41,120 nucleotides of DNA. Origin: Lactiplantibacillus plantarum EGD-AQ4 (GTDB taxonomy: Bacteria > Bacillota > Bacilli > Lactobacillales > Lactobacillaceae). The notes beneath the pieces are model-generated. The model was not told the origin of the DNA. It worked only from the letters and a program-made list of their open reading frames with translations, and searched no databases. Positions 25,009-33,846 of the stretch are shown one piece after another. The stretch spans positions 1-41,120 of the forward strand of contig NZ_AVAQ01000019.1 in the NCBI RefSeq assembly GCF_000463075.2, given 5' to 3'. Each line of letters opens with the position of its first letter. Positions within the stretch are counted from its first letter, which is position 1. Made by a program: the position numbers and the translations under genes.

Positions 25009-25116
25009 CTGCTTAAAATGGGCGTTGCTGCTTTCAAAATTGGACAATCAGGGGTGATGACTCGTGCTATGATAGGCTGTGGATAATCATACTGAAGCGA
25101 TAAGGGAGCGGGACAA

Positions 25117-25740
25117 GTGAAATCACAAAAAGAACGGATGTTGGCGGGCGAACTCTATGTTGCTAATGATGCTGAATTGAGCCGTGAGAATCATCGGGCT
25201 AAACGACTGGTGCGGGAATTCAACCAAACCACGGAAGAACAACCGGAGGAACGCCAACGGTTATTGACGGCCATGTTTCACAAAATCGGAGTTGGCGGCT
25301 ACATTGAACCGCCATTTCATACCGATTACGGCACGAATACGACGATTGGGCAGCATTTTTACGCCAATTATGACGCGATTTTCGTTGATGTTAATCACAT
25401 CACGATTGGGGACAACGTTTTTATGGGGCCACGTGTGGGTCTGTATACGGCCGGTCATCCGATCGATGCGGCGATTCGCGCGGAAGAGCTGGAATACGGC
25501 TGGCCAATTACAATCGGCAATGACGTTTGGATTGGCGGTAACGTGGTCATCAATCCGGGCGTCACGATTGGAAGCAACGTCGTGATTGGTTCTGGTTCGG
25601 TAGTCACGCATGACATTCCAGATAACGTGGTGGCCGTGGGCAATCCGTGCCACGTTTTACGCGAAATTACCGCCGCTGACCACGATAATTGGGCCAAACA
25701 GCGCGCGACTTACTTTTCGGATCGTGACGATGAAAAGTAG
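25117..25740 (+). CDS. Sugar O-acetyltransferase (maltose/galactoside acetyltransferase family), second copy
   Basis: 207 residues: an N-terminal Mac domain (KERMLAGELYVANDAEL) and left-handed beta-helix hexapeptides (TIGDNVFMG, TIGNDVWIGG, TIGSNVVIGSGS). Catalytic His H114 in YTAGHPID. It is more typical of Maa/LacA enzymes than the paralogue at 12176. The GTG start at 25117 has AAGGGAG 8 bases upstream. Monocistronic, ended by a strong terminator. Confidence 0.93.
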   Translation: MKSQKERMLAGELYVANDAELSRENHRAKRLVREFNQTTEEQPEERQRLLTAMFHKIGVGGYIEPPFHTDYGTNTTIGQHFYANYDAIFVDVNHITIGDNVFMGPRVGLYTAGHPIDAAIRAEELEYGWPITIGNDVWIGGNVVINPGVTIGSNVVIGSGSVVTHDIPDNVVAVGNPCHVLREITAADHDNWAKQRATYFSDRDDEK

Positions 25741-25755
25741 TCGATAGGTAAAGTT

Positions 25756-25803
25756 AAACGGGCTAATTCAGGTAGTCTTGCGACCTGAATTAGCCCGTTT
25801 TTA
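25756..25803. terminator. Strong terminator, probably bidirectional
   Basis: AAACGGGCTAATTCAGGT pairs with its exact complement around a 9-base loop, then a T run. It lies between the convergent acetyltransferase and Phd-like genes. Confidence 0.92.
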
Positions 25804-25832
25804 TGGTTAGACGTGCACGAAAGTCACTGGCA

Positions 25833-26126
25833 TTATTGTTTACTGGTCGGTTTTGACTGCTCCCAATAAGCTTGTGGATTATCGATGACCGGATCGTTGG
25901 CTAAGCGCTGCATGTCAATTAATTTATCACGGGCAACGGCATATGCAAGTGAATCTTTGTTGGCATTGACCGCAGTTAGCAACACATCGAGTAGTTCCTG
26001 AGAGATAACGGCCGCTACACGCTGATTTGAGCGAGTAACTAGCACGGTTTGATTTTCATTGGTCACTTGGTCGAGATAGGCTTTCAAGTGATTGCGAAAA
26101 TCAGTTTGTGTCGTGGTCATTGGCAT
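25833..26126 (-). CDS. Phd/YefM-family antitoxin, no adjacent toxin
   Basis: 97 residues. The N-terminal Phd/YefM fold begins MTTTQTDFRNHLKAYLDQV, followed by NQTVLVTRSNQRVAAVISQE, the conserved beta-hairpin and helix used for DNA binding; the C-terminus is acidic and polar as expected for the toxin-binding part. ATG 26126 is preceded by AAGGAGG at 8 bases; a much longer reading to 26327 is rejected. No toxin-like ORF follows: the next gene downstream is the convergent acetyltransferase. Either orphan, or its toxin was lost. Confidence 0.82.
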   Translation of the reverse strand: MPMTTTQTDFRNHLKAYLDQVTNENQTVLVTRSNQRVAAVISQELLDVLLTAVNANKDSLAYAVARDKLIDMQRLANDPVIDNPQAYWEQSKPTSKQ

Positions 26127-26442
26127 GGCGCGCGCCTCCTTATTAATAATCGGTTCGTATCGTTGTATCGGATATTGAATGCAAATTGGAACGACGTCGC
26201 TGTTTTGTATCGTCGAGTTGGAATCCAAGGTGGAGGCGTTCTGAACTGATTTTCTAGTAATGTCAAACGACTTGAACGTCGCGGCACCAATTCTAGTAGC
26301 CACATTGAATTTTAGCCCTAATATCATGATGTGTGAACTGATGACACCCGGTTACCTCACCCCTGCTAAACCAATAGACAGAACCCCGCAACAGCCGTAA
26401 AATATAACTTAATCAATCAATCAGAAAGAGGCGGCAAGACCA
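26127..26442. other. Intergenic control region between antitoxin and nth
   Basis: 316 bases with no supported gene. It holds the divergent start signals of the Phd-like gene and nth. Frames crossing it lack ribosome sites. TATAAC at about 26402 may be the -10 of nth; no convincing -35. Confidence 0.5.
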
Positions 26443-27093
26443 ATGCTAAAAGATGATCAAATTGTGTGGGCGATTCATCAGATGGAAGACGAAATTGGAC
26501 CAGTGGGACGGTCGCTGGATTCAAGGACGCCATTTCAATATTTGATTTCAGTGATTTTGAGCGCGCAGGCGACTGATGTTTCCGTGAATAAGGTGACGCC
26601 GGTGCTATTTGAGAAGTATCCGGAGCCAAAAGACTTGATGGTGGCGGACCTCGCTGATGTTGAGGCCATCATTAAATCGGTCGGGTTGTTCCACAATAAG
26701 GCCCGCAATATTATTAAAACGGCCCGGATCGTGCATGAAGACTTGAATGACGTCGTGCCAACTGACCGGAAAGGAATCATGGCGCTCCCGGGGGCTGGTC
26801 GTAAAACCGCCAACGTGGTCCTGAGCGACGTCTTTGAACAGCCCACTTTTGCCGTTGATACGCACGTTTCAGCAATTTCCAAACGTCTACACTTTGTGGA
26901 TCAAGCCGCCACGCCATTGCAGGTTGAACAAAAAATCGTCAGCGTCATGGCGCCGGAGGAATTACATCAAGCGCACCACACCATGATTGAGTTTGGACGT
27001 AAATATTCGATGAAGTTGACGCCGGATAAAGAGGTTTGTCAGTTGATTATCGACTGTGACCAGTTGAATGAGGAAAATGAGGCTATTGTTTAA
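26443..27093 (+). CDS. nth: Endonuclease III with a degenerate iron-sulfur motif
   Basis: 216-residue DNA glycosylase/AP lyase of base-excision repair. Helix-hairpin-helix LPGAGRKTANVV (115-126) holds the catalytic lysine K121; catalytic Asp D139 in AVDTHVSAISKR. The usual C-x6-C-x2-C-x5-C loop for a [4Fe-4S] cluster is reduced: only the last two cysteines remain (C199, C205 in CQLIIDC), and the first two positions are occupied by Ser/Met and Lys. The protein therefore probably lacks the cluster, in keeping with low iron use in lactobacilli. AAAGAGGCGG precedes ATG 26443. Confidence 0.93.
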   Translation: MLKDDQIVWAIHQMEDEIGPVGRSLDSRTPFQYLISVILSAQATDVSVNKVTPVLFEKYPEPKDLMVADLADVEAIIKSVGLFHNKARNIIKTARIVHEDLNDVVPTDRKGIMALPGAGRKTANVVLSDVFEQPTFAVDTHVSAISKRLHFVDQAATPLQVEQKIVSVMAPEELHQAHHTMIEFGRKYSMKLTPDKEVCQLIIDCDQLNEENEAIV

Positions 27094-27161
27094 TCATCGA
27101 ATAGTTGCCAAGTCCGCTGAGCCGTATAACAAGCGTTGTGGCGGTTTAGTGAAAAAATAGT

Positions 27162-27226
27162 ATAAGCCCACCAAGTCAGACGAGCAAGGGACTAATGCTC
27201 GTCTGACTTGGTGGGCTTATTTTTTG
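27162..27226. terminator. Very long perfect hairpin terminator
   Basis: A 25-bp perfect stem (27162-27186 with 27196-27220), 9-base loop, T run after it and an A run before it. It separates convergent nth and the 46-residue membrane gene. Confidence 0.93.
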
Positions 27227-27300
27227 ATTTTTGGGGTGGGCCGGGATGCCGATATTGTCCGTGGTAGCGGGAGCCAGTGTCGCACGGACCGACAACTGCA

Positions 27301-27361
27301 GGCTGACACTAATTCGTCGTGTTTCTAGCGGTCTATGCTGGCGGCTGTTGAACTTGAAAAT
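27301..27361. repeat. Intergenic repeat, copy B
   Basis: Counterpart of 425-482: shares GCTGAC-CTAATTCG, GTTTCTAGCGG, GCTGG and TTGAACTTGAAAAT in order. It lies directly downstream (minus strand) of the small gene 27375-27515. Part of an apparently longer element reaching back to about 27236. Confidence 0.5.
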
Positions 27362-27374
27362 ATCTTGGCAAAAT

Positions 27375-27515
27375 CTAACGACGTTTGCGCTGTTCACGTT
27401 TCCGGTCGGCATCATGTTTTTCAATGCGTCGGAAAAATAAGCTATTGAGAAAATAGATAAAGCCTGCCATGAAGAAAATCAACATTAGGACCGTCGCAAC
27501 GGCTTCTGCAATCAT
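27375..27515 (-). CDS. 46-residue single-helix membrane protein
   Basis: ATG 27515 is preceded by AAAGGAGG at 6 bases. The protein has one helix (about 5-28, VATVLMLIFFMAGFIYFLNS) followed by a strongly basic tail (RRIEKHDADRKREQRKRR), so N-out/C-in topology is likely. A promoter lies 60-90 bases upstream. The strong ribosome site, promoter and charge pattern support a real small gene, of unknown function. Confidence 0.75.
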   Translation of the reverse strand: MIAEAVATVLMLIFFMAGFIYFLNSLFFRRIEKHDADRKREQRKRR

Positions 27516-27577
27516 GAAATGCCTCCTTTGTCGTGGCCCGGTATGGGCTTGGGTCAGTGATTGGAATCGTTGTTGCT

Positions 27578-27606
27578 ATTGTACGGGTAACCGCGGGGTG
27601 ATGCAA
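27578..27606 (-). promoter_or_regulatory. Promoter of the 46-residue membrane gene
   Basis: Minus strand: TTGCAT, 17-bp spacer, TACAAT. Confidence 0.65.
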
Positions 27607-27808
27607 GTTACGGTTGAAAACTTGCGCGGAAATCGCAAAAGTACGGTATCATAAAACGTAAAGGTTGCGTTGATTTGGATAAGCTAAACGTGCGGCAGTC
27701 GATACCTGAATTGAAAGCGTCCCCAGAAGCGCGTGACCAATCTAGGAAAAATGCGAAGACTAGCAACGAATTCATTTTAATCGGTACTTCCAGCAGCGTA
27801 AAATAGCC

Positions 27809-27834
27809 TTGACCTAACCAGCATTGCAGGTCAA
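27809..27834. promoter_or_regulatory. Inverted repeat upstream of the ABC exporter
   Basis: TTGACCT and AGGTCAA with 12 bases between, 46 bases before ATG 27881. The left arm may serve as a -35 (TTGACC). Candidate operator for a dimeric repressor. Confidence 0.4.
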
Positions 27835-27880
27835 TCAATAGGACAGTGGCAAGCAACTACATATAGATGGAGGAATTTTA

Positions 27881-28582
27881 ATGGCATATATTGATGTACG
27901 ACAGATGAGCCGGATATTTTTGACTGGCACGCAGGAGACCCACGCGAATACTGACATTTCGTTTAAAGTGGAACAGGGGTCAGTGGTCGTTATTCTGGGC
28001 CCAAGTGGGGCTGGTAAATCGACCCTGCTGAACATTTTAGGTGGGATGGATAGTCCGTCGGAAGGCGAGGTTTTAATTGATGGTGTGGATATTGCAAAAA
28101 TGAATGCGCGGCAGTTGACGACTTATCGCCGGCAGTCAGTCGGATTCGTCTTTCAATTCTACAACTTAGTCCCTAATCTGACGGCTCGCGAAAATGTCGA
28201 ATTGGCGTCACAAATTACGAAGGATGCGCGTGATGTGGATGAAACGTTGGCGCTAGTTGGCCTGACGAAGCGGGCTGACAACTTTCCCGCACAATTATCA
28301 GGTGGGGAACAGCAGCGGGTCGCGATTGCGCGGGCCGTCGCAAAAAATCCAAAGTTACTACTCTGTGATGAACCCACGGGGGCCTTGGATTATAAGACCG
28401 GGAAGCAAGTCTTGCAAGTCATCCAAAATGCGGCCAAGGAGACGGAAACGACCGTCATTATTGTTACGCATAACAGTGCCATTGCCAAAATGGGCGACCA
28501 AGTGATTCGAATTAATGATGCGCACGTCCAATCAATCGAACATAACGCGCACCCGACACCGTTGGCCGAGATTGAATGGTAG
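27881..28582 (+). CDS. ABC transporter ATP-binding protein (MacB/LolD type)
   Basis: 233 residues. Walker A GPSGAGKS (40-47), Q-loop FVFQFYNL, signature LSGGEQQR (139-146), Walker B LLLCDEP (159-165), then ALD and switch His in VTHN. Partners FtsX-type permeases, here the next gene. TGGAGG lies before ATG 27881. Such pairs act in antimicrobial peptide export or sensing, or in cell-wall control; no two-component system is adjacent. Confidence 0.94.
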   Translation: MAYIDVRQMSRIFLTGTQETHANTDISFKVEQGSVVVILGPSGAGKSTLLNILGGMDSPSEGEVLIDGVDIAKMNARQLTTYRRQSVGFVFQFYNLVPNLTARENVELASQITKDARDVDETLALVGLTKRADNFPAQLSGGEQQRVAIARAVAKNPKLLLCDEPTGALDYKTGKQVLQVIQNAAKETETTVIIVTHNSAIAKMGDQVIRINDAHVQSIEHNAHPTPLAEIEW

Positions 28583-28591
28583 GTGAGGGTG

Positions 28592-31168
28592 ATGACAGCA
28601 GCTTACTTTAAAACAATCATGCGTGAAATCTGGTCTTCCAAGGCCCGGTTTGCGTCGATTCTACTCATTATCTTCCTCGGGGTCGCCTTTTATACTGGGA
28701 TTCGAGCGACGGGCCCCGATATGTCGCAGGCCGCTAATGACTACTATAAGCAACAAAAGCTCGCGACGAATAGTGTGCAGTCGACGCTGGGGTTGACGAA
28801 ATCAGATACGCAAGTGTTGGCCAAACATCGCTCGCAGCTGACTTATCAAACTGCCAAATATGTCGATGTGAATCAGTTGACGAACAGCCAGGTCATCCGC
28901 GTCATGGCGTTACCGACGACCCAACGTTTGAATCAGTTGCGGGTTGTCAGTGGTCGTTTACCGCGACACGCCAACGAAATCGTCTTGGATGCGCAGGCCA
29001 AACGACTACAGCCTAAGTTGAAGATTGGGTCGACGTATCGGATCAGTTCGACGACGAAACGTAACCAACAATTTACCCGCCGGACGTTCAAGGTGGTCGG
29101 CTTTGTGAACTCCCCGACCTATGTTGAGAATACGGACCGGGGTGTGACAAATGTGGGGAAGGGGACGTTGGACTACTTAGTCTACGTTCGGCCACAAGTG
29201 TTGAAGTCTAGTGTGATTACGAGAATTGATGTCCAGTTTAAAAACTTACGCGGTGTGACACCGTATACCGCGAAATATCGGCGTTTGAATCGGAAGAACA
29301 CGGCGGCGCTCAAACGTTGGCTCAAGCCGCAAGCCAAAAAGCGGCAACAAAAACTGCAAGCGCAAACGACCGCTAAAATTAAACCGTTACAACAAGCGAC
29401 GAAGCAGTTAGAAAGTCAGGTGCCGGCTGGAACCGCGCAACTGGTCAAGCTCCAGACTCAGCTGAAGCAGGCGCGGGCCAAGGTCGCGGCCATCAAAGCA
29501 CCGACCTATCTGTACACGGATCGCTCTGATAATCCCGGCTATACGGAATATCATGAAAATACGCAACGTGTCGTGGCCTTATCGACCGTTTTCCCACTCT
29601 TCTTTATTGCCATCGCGGCGCTGATTTGTTTGACGACGATGACGCGGATGGTCGAGGAGCTCCGTTTGCAGATGGGGACGTTGAAGGCACTCGGTTACTC
29701 GAACACTGCTGTTGGGAGCGAGTTCATGGTCTACGGGGGCTTAGCCGCACTGATTGGGACCGCGCTAGGTGTTGCCTTTGGGGTCAACTTCTTCCCCCGG
29801 TTTATCGCCCAAGCGTATGGCAGTATGTATAACTTGCCAGCCATCCACGTTCAGTATATCTGGCTGGATATCGTGATTGCGCTCTTGATTGCGTTACTAT
29901 GCACGCTCGGGACCGCCCTAGTCGTCTTGCGAGTCGATTTGCGGGCGCTACCGGCAAGCTTGTTGCAACCACGAGCACCGAAAGCGGGTAAAACACTGCT
30001 ACTAGAACGCTGGCGGTGGTTATGGCGACGGCTGAGTTTTAACCATAAGATTACGATTCGTAACCTATTCCGTTACAAACAGCGGCTACTGATGACCGTT
30101 CTCGGCATTGCCGGTTGTATGGCGATGATGATTACCGGGTTTGGGTTAAAAGACTCGATTGGCGATATTAGTGTCAAGCAATTCAATCAGTTGTGGCACT
30201 ATGATGCGGTCGTGACGCGCAGTGGGCAAGAAACCGCGCAGCAACGACGCGCCATTAGCAAAGGATCTACGTATCGTGCCAGCATGAAGCTGCAGGCCAA
30301 GCAGGTGACGGTCAAACAAGCGGGTGTCGCGGAACAGACGGCGACCCTCGGTATTCCAGCAGCGCAACAGCACTTGTCCAAGTTCGTTGTCTTACGGCAT
30401 CGTCAGAGTCACCAAGCAATTCAGCTGGGGACTCACGGTGCGGTGATTGATGAAAAACTGGCCAAGTTGTATGGCGTTCAAGCTGGCGATCAGTTGACGA
30501 TCAAAGTCGCGGGGCAACAGGCGAAAAAGATCCGCATTAGTGCGATCGCTGAAAATTATGTCAATCATTTCATCTACATGAGCCCGACGTATTATCGGCA
30601 GGTCTTCAAGCAGGCACCCGTGTATAATACGAATTACGTGCAGTTCAAGAACGCCTCGACCAAGCAACAAAACGCCTACGCTGACCGCTTGTTGAAGCAA
30701 ACGGGCATTCAAAATGTGACGTTGATGAGCACTGAGAAAGCCACGAACTTTAAGATGCTCGACAGTATGAACTTAGTTGTCTTGATTTTCGTCGTTTCTG
30801 CTGGGGCCTTAGCGCTAGTCGTTTTGTATAACTTGACGAACATCAACGTTTCCGAACGTATTCGAGAATTGTCGACGATCAAAGTGCTCGGATTCTATGA
30901 CGGTGAAGTCACGATGTACATTTTCCGTGAGAACCTGATTCTAACGGTACTGGGAATGTTGGTCGGCTGCTTCTTGGGCAATTGGTTACATGCTTATATC
31001 CTGCAGACGGCGGAAACCAACGCGCTGATGTTCTCACCGACGATTCATCCGCTCAGTTACATCTATTCGGCACTGTTGACAATGGCTTTCAGTTTACTCG
31101 TCATGGCCATGATGCATTGGAAGCTCAAACGGGTCAATATGTTGGATGCGCTAAAATCGGTTGATTAG
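28592..31168 (+). CDS. FtsX-family ABC permease with large extracellular regions
   Basis: 858 residues. Helix 1 near 20-40, a large extracellular part (about 45-320), a helix cluster near 330-470, a second FtsX core near 500-530, another extracellular part and three helices at the end (about 710-850; MNLVVLIFVVSAGALALVVLYN). An Ala/Gln/Lys-rich heptad-like segment (about 240-300) predicts a coiled coil. ATG 28592 is preferred over GTG 28583, which abuts the ATPase stop; the ribosome sites of both are weak. Coupled to 27881-28582 as an exporter or mechanotransmission permease. Confidence 0.9.
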   Translation: MTAAYFKTIMREIWSSKARFASILLIIFLGVAFYTGIRATGPDMSQAANDYYKQQKLATNSVQSTLGLTKSDTQVLAKHRSQLTYQTAKYVDVNQLTNSQVIRVMALPTTQRLNQLRVVSGRLPRHANEIVLDAQAKRLQPKLKIGSTYRISSTTKRNQQFTRRTFKVVGFVNSPTYVENTDRGVTNVGKGTLDYLVYVRPQVLKSSVITRIDVQFKNLRGVTPYTAKYRRLNRKNTAALKRWLKPQAKKRQQKLQAQTTAKIKPLQQATKQLESQVPAGTAQLVKLQTQLKQARAKVAAIKAPTYLYTDRSDNPGYTEYHENTQRVVALSTVFPLFFIAIAALICLTTMTRMVEELRLQMGTLKALGYSNTAVGSEFMVYGGLAALIGTALGVAFGVNFFPRFIAQAYGSMYNLPAIHVQYIWLDIVIALLIALLCTLGTALVVLRVDLRALPASLLQPRAPKAGKTLLLERWRWLWRRLSFNHKITIRNLFRYKQRLLMTVLGIAGCMAMMITGFGLKDSIGDISVKQFNQLWHYDAVVTRSGQETAQQRRAISKGSTYRASMKLQAKQVTVKQAGVAEQTATLGIPAAQQHLSKFVVLRHRQSHQAIQLGTHGAVIDEKLAKLYGVQAGDQLTIKVAGQQAKKIRISAIAENYVNHFIYMSPTYYRQVFKQAPVYNTNYVQFKNASTKQQNAYADRLLKQTGIQNVTLMSTEKATNFKMLDSMNLVVLIFVVSAGALALVVLYNLTNINVSERIRELSTIKVLGFYDGEVTMYIFRENLILTVLGMLVGCFLGNWLHAYILQTAETNALMFSPTIHPLSYIYSALLTMAFSLLVMAMMHWKLKRVNMLDALKSVD

Positions 31169-31200
31169 ATGTTCCTGATGACGGTCGTTCTGAACGGAAG

Positions 31201-31209
31201 TGGTATAAT
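31201..31209 (+). promoter_or_regulatory. Extended -10 promoter of the M20 peptidase
   Basis: TGG-TATAAT, 41 bases before ATG 31250; no strong -35, as allowed for extended -10 promoters. Confidence 0.55.
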
Positions 31210-31249
31210 TAAATTGATTGGAACAGTTTAATTTATCTATGATTAGGGG

Positions 31250-32512
31250 ATGAACGGCATTGCGGAAACAGCGCAGTTAGAAGCGGCTGTAAAGGCATTA
31301 AGCGATATTGTTAAAATGAATACGGTGAATGACCATGAGCAATTAGTTGCCGATTATTTGGTGGCGTTGCTGAAGCAACATGGCATCGAAGCCAAGACCA
31401 TCACGTACGCACCGGGACGGGTCAACTTGGTTGCCGAAATCGGGGATGGCAACGGGCCAGTGATTGGTTTGGATGGCCACGAAGATACGGTGGCGTTAGG
31501 CGACGCTGACAAGTGGCATACCGATCCCTTGGCCGCAACCATTAAGGATAACCGGTTGTATGGTCGTGGGGTGACGGATATGAAGGCCGGTCTGATGGCA
31601 GAAGTCTTTGCGATGATTAGTCTGCATGACCAACAAGTACCGCTTCACGGGACGGTGCGCTTGTTAGCCACGGTCGGTGAAGAAGTTGACCACTTAGGCG
31701 CTGAACAACTGACTGAACTAGGCTATGCTGATGACTTACAAACCTTGATTTGTGCAGAACCGAGTGGCGCTGACAAACAATTGTTGTTGACCAAGTCGAT
31801 TCAAGCGATGTTAGGTGTCGACGGAACGACTGCGCAACGGATGGCGGATGCTAATCCAACGACCGAACAACATTTTATTGAACTTGCCCACAAGGGATCT
31901 TTGACCTATACCATCAAGGCACACGGGGTCGCTGCGCACAGTTCAATGCCAACGATTGGTCAAAATGCGATCGACATGTTGATGACTTATTATCAGAAAC
32001 AGACGGCGTACTTTGACAGCTTCAAGGATGTGGTCAATCCCGTCTTGGGCCCGACAATCCCAGTTGTGACGTTGATCAGTGGTGGGGAACAAGTCAACAC
32101 GGTACCCGCTAGCGCTGAAATGTCGGTCAAAATTCGGACGATTCCAGAATTACGTAACGACAAGCTGATCAAGGATTTGGAAGCCATCATCGCGGAATGC
32201 AATGCTGCCGGTGCGAACTTGACGATGGACATCGCCAGTTCCTTTTATCCCGTTCATACGTCTGAAGACAGCCAGCTTGTTCAGTTAGCCAAGCAGGTCG
32301 GTGAACAAGTCTTGCAACAACGGCTCCCATACTTTGGGGCACCCGGTGGGACGGATGCATCATCGTACATTGTTAAGAGTCCGGATATGCAAGTGATCGT
32401 CTTTGGCCCAGGCAACATCACCGCACACCAAGTCGACGAATACGTTGATTTGGATATGTACGGCCGGTTTATTGAAATTTATCAACAAATGATTACTCGT
32501 TTACTCGCCTAG
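31250..32512 (+). CDS. M20 family metallopeptidase (ArgE/DapE group)
   Basis: 420 residues. Two-zinc site: H77 and D79 in DGHEDTV, D110 in GVTDMKAG, E144-E145 in VGEEVD; a dimerisation domain inserted at about 205-310 and a final His in ITAHQVDEY. Family members remove acyl groups from amino acids or cleave small peptides, for example succinyl-diaminopimelate desuccinylase. Lone location gives no pathway hint. ATG 31250 sits right against AGGGG, an unusually short spacing; an ATT three codons on is better spaced but rare. Confidence 0.9.
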   Translation: MNGIAETAQLEAAVKALSDIVKMNTVNDHEQLVADYLVALLKQHGIEAKTITYAPGRVNLVAEIGDGNGPVIGLDGHEDTVALGDADKWHTDPLAATIKDNRLYGRGVTDMKAGLMAEVFAMISLHDQQVPLHGTVRLLATVGEEVDHLGAEQLTELGYADDLQTLICAEPSGADKQLLLTKSIQAMLGVDGTTAQRMADANPTTEQHFIELAHKGSLTYTIKAHGVAAHSSMPTIGQNAIDMLMTYYQKQTAYFDSFKDVVNPVLGPTIPVVTLISGGEQVNTVPASAEMSVKIRTIPELRNDKLIKDLEAIIAECNAAGANLTMDIASSFYPVHTSEDSQLVQLAKQVGEQVLQQRLPYFGAPGGTDASSYIVKSPDMQVIVFGPGNITAHQVDEYVDLDMYGRFIEIYQQMITRLLA

Positions 32513-32550
32513 GTATTCGTTGGCGGTAAATGATGCAACACGATTACGAA

Positions 32551-32578
32551 GGGGGGCGCCAAATTGGTGGCCCCTTTC
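32551..32578 (+). terminator. Terminator of the M20 gene
   Basis: GC-rich hairpin (GGGG...GCCA / TGG...CCCC) followed by TTTCGTT. Confidence 0.65.
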
Positions 32579-32711
32579 GTTATACATACGATTGATAGTG
32601 GGGGCTAAGATAGCTGAGTGGTGACCGTTATGGACTCAGATATCATCCAGAGCCGGACGTCATGCAACTGATTTAGCGCCTGACTCACAGATTTAGAAAG
32701 GTGTGGTGACA

Positions 32712-32900
32712 ATGTTTGTTAAAAGTTTTCGAGAATTCCTGGCCACGTTTTTAATCATTATTGGTATTGGCCTGCTCTATACCCGAACGACGACTGCTGG
32801 CGACGTTGGATGTGGTCTCGCCATCGTGATTGGCCTGTTATTGCAACCGAAGATTTCAAAGTGGTATCTAGGGTTGTTGCGGCAAGATTGGCATCGCTAA
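32712..32900 (+). CDS. Small membrane protein, two hydrophobic segments
   Basis: 62 residues. Hydrophobic stretches at about 9-23 and 31-46, with basic ends. GAAAGGTGTGGTG precedes ATG 32712; a GTG at 32703 is inside that ribosome site. Family not recognised. Monocistronic. Confidence 0.65.
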   Translation: MFVKSFREFLATFLIIIGIGLLYTRTTTAGDVGCGLAIVIGLLLQPKISKWYLGLLRQDWHR

Positions 32901-33108
32901 GGCACCACCCAAGCAATCGCGCAGTATATACCAGTCCGTTTATCGATGCTTTGCAATGATAGATGGACTGCTGAGTGTACTAGGGGTATTTTGATTGCGA
33001 ACTTAGACCAATCGATGAATTACCTGCAACCCCATGACACCACCGATGCGGGCAGCTGCACTAAATGCATTACCCAGTTAACCGTCAGTCTCAAATAATG
33101 GTGCCGGC

Positions 33109-33118
33109 ATGGTATACT
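33109..33118 (+). promoter_or_regulatory. Extended -10 promoter of the DHFR-like gene
   Basis: TGG-TATACT, 38 bases before ATG 33156; -35 weak. Confidence 0.5.
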
Positions 33119-33155
33119 CTAAACAACTAAAAGTGAACCCATTGGAGGAAAAACG

Positions 33156-33689
33156 ATGCGAAAAGTTGTGGTATACATTGCGGTTAGTCTGGATGGCTAT
33201 ATTGCTGACCAGCATCAGCGGATTGATTGGCTCGGGGGGCAAGATGCTGATTATCAAGGGGAATATGGCTATAGCGACTTTATTGCAGGAGTCGATGATG
33301 TGGTCATGGGATATACGACTTATCGGCAAGTGGTCGACGAGCTGGCGCCCAATCAATGGCCGTATGCTGGTTTGACAAGCCATGTGTTGACTCATCGGCA
33401 GGAGACGACTAGTGATGATCAAATCAAGTTTGTTAACAGTTCCGTCGTCGATTTAGTGGCGACCCTCAAAAGCCAGCCTGGCCAATCAATCTGGATTTGC
33501 GGTGGAGCCAATGTGATCAATCAGTTAGTTGAGCAGGACTTGGTTGATGAGTATTATTTGACCATCATGCCGATTCTTTTGGGCGATGGCGTTCGATTAT
33601 TTGACCGCCATGAAAAGTCGCTGCCACTACGGTTAGTGTCGTCTTCTTCTGAAAATGGCGTTGTGACTGCTATTTATCAGCGGCGTTAA
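33156..33689 (+). CDS. Dihydrofolate reductase-like/RibD C-terminal domain protein
   Basis: 177 residues of the RibD_C superfamily (YwjB/YyaP-like): VVVYIAVSLDGYIAD at the N-terminus, VVMGYTTYRQV, and IWICGGANVINQLVEQDLVDEYYLTIMPILLGDGVRLF at the C-terminus, all standard signatures. NADPH binding by the GGANV loop is expected; not the housekeeping folate enzyme, whose sequence differs. TTGGAGG lies 9 bases before ATG 33156. Substrate unknown. Confidence 0.9.
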   Translation: MRKVVVYIAVSLDGYIADQHQRIDWLGGQDADYQGEYGYSDFIAGVDDVVMGYTTYRQVVDELAPNQWPYAGLTSHVLTHRQETTSDDQIKFVNSSVVDLVATLKSQPGQSIWICGGANVINQLVEQDLVDEYYLTIMPILLGDGVRLFDRHEKSLPLRLVSSSSENGVVTAIYQRR

Positions 33690-33769
33690 CAACCGGACTA
33701 TGGGTTGTGGACGTGGCCATGTGAGTGTCGGTATCGCGATAACTGCACTTAATTGAAAATCAGACATTA

Positions 33770-33820
33770 AAATAGCCCCGCCGTCGTTTCGAATTTTCGA
33801 TAACGACGGCGGGGCTATTT
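33770..33820. terminator. Bidirectional terminator
   Basis: A 19-bp perfect stem (33770-33788 with 33802-33820), 13-base loop, T tail. It lies between the convergent DHFR-like and MerR genes. Confidence 0.9.
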
Positions 33821-33846
33821 GCGTTCAGTGATCATTGGGCGAGCAG

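Larger units (their letters stand above)
27516..27880. other. Divergent control region before the FtsX-type ABC genes
   Basis: 365 bases. It holds the minus promoter at 27578-27606, a weak 43-codon frame from TTG 27675 (LDKLNVRQSIPELKASPEAR...) with only a poor AAAGG site, and an inverted repeat at 27809-27834. No gene is called. Confidence 0.5.

Noticed and set aside
11433-25086. Five perfect DnaA boxes (TTATCCACA or complement) at 11433, 14107, 14437, 15148, 25078
   Set aside because: Three are Val-Asp-Asn codons inside genes and the others are isolated. There is no AT-rich unwinding element or dnaA gene, so no origin is supported.
27608-27856. 82-codon minus-strand frame MLATVLLIDLQ...
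   Set aside because: It overlaps promoter elements, has no ribosome site and shows no family feature.
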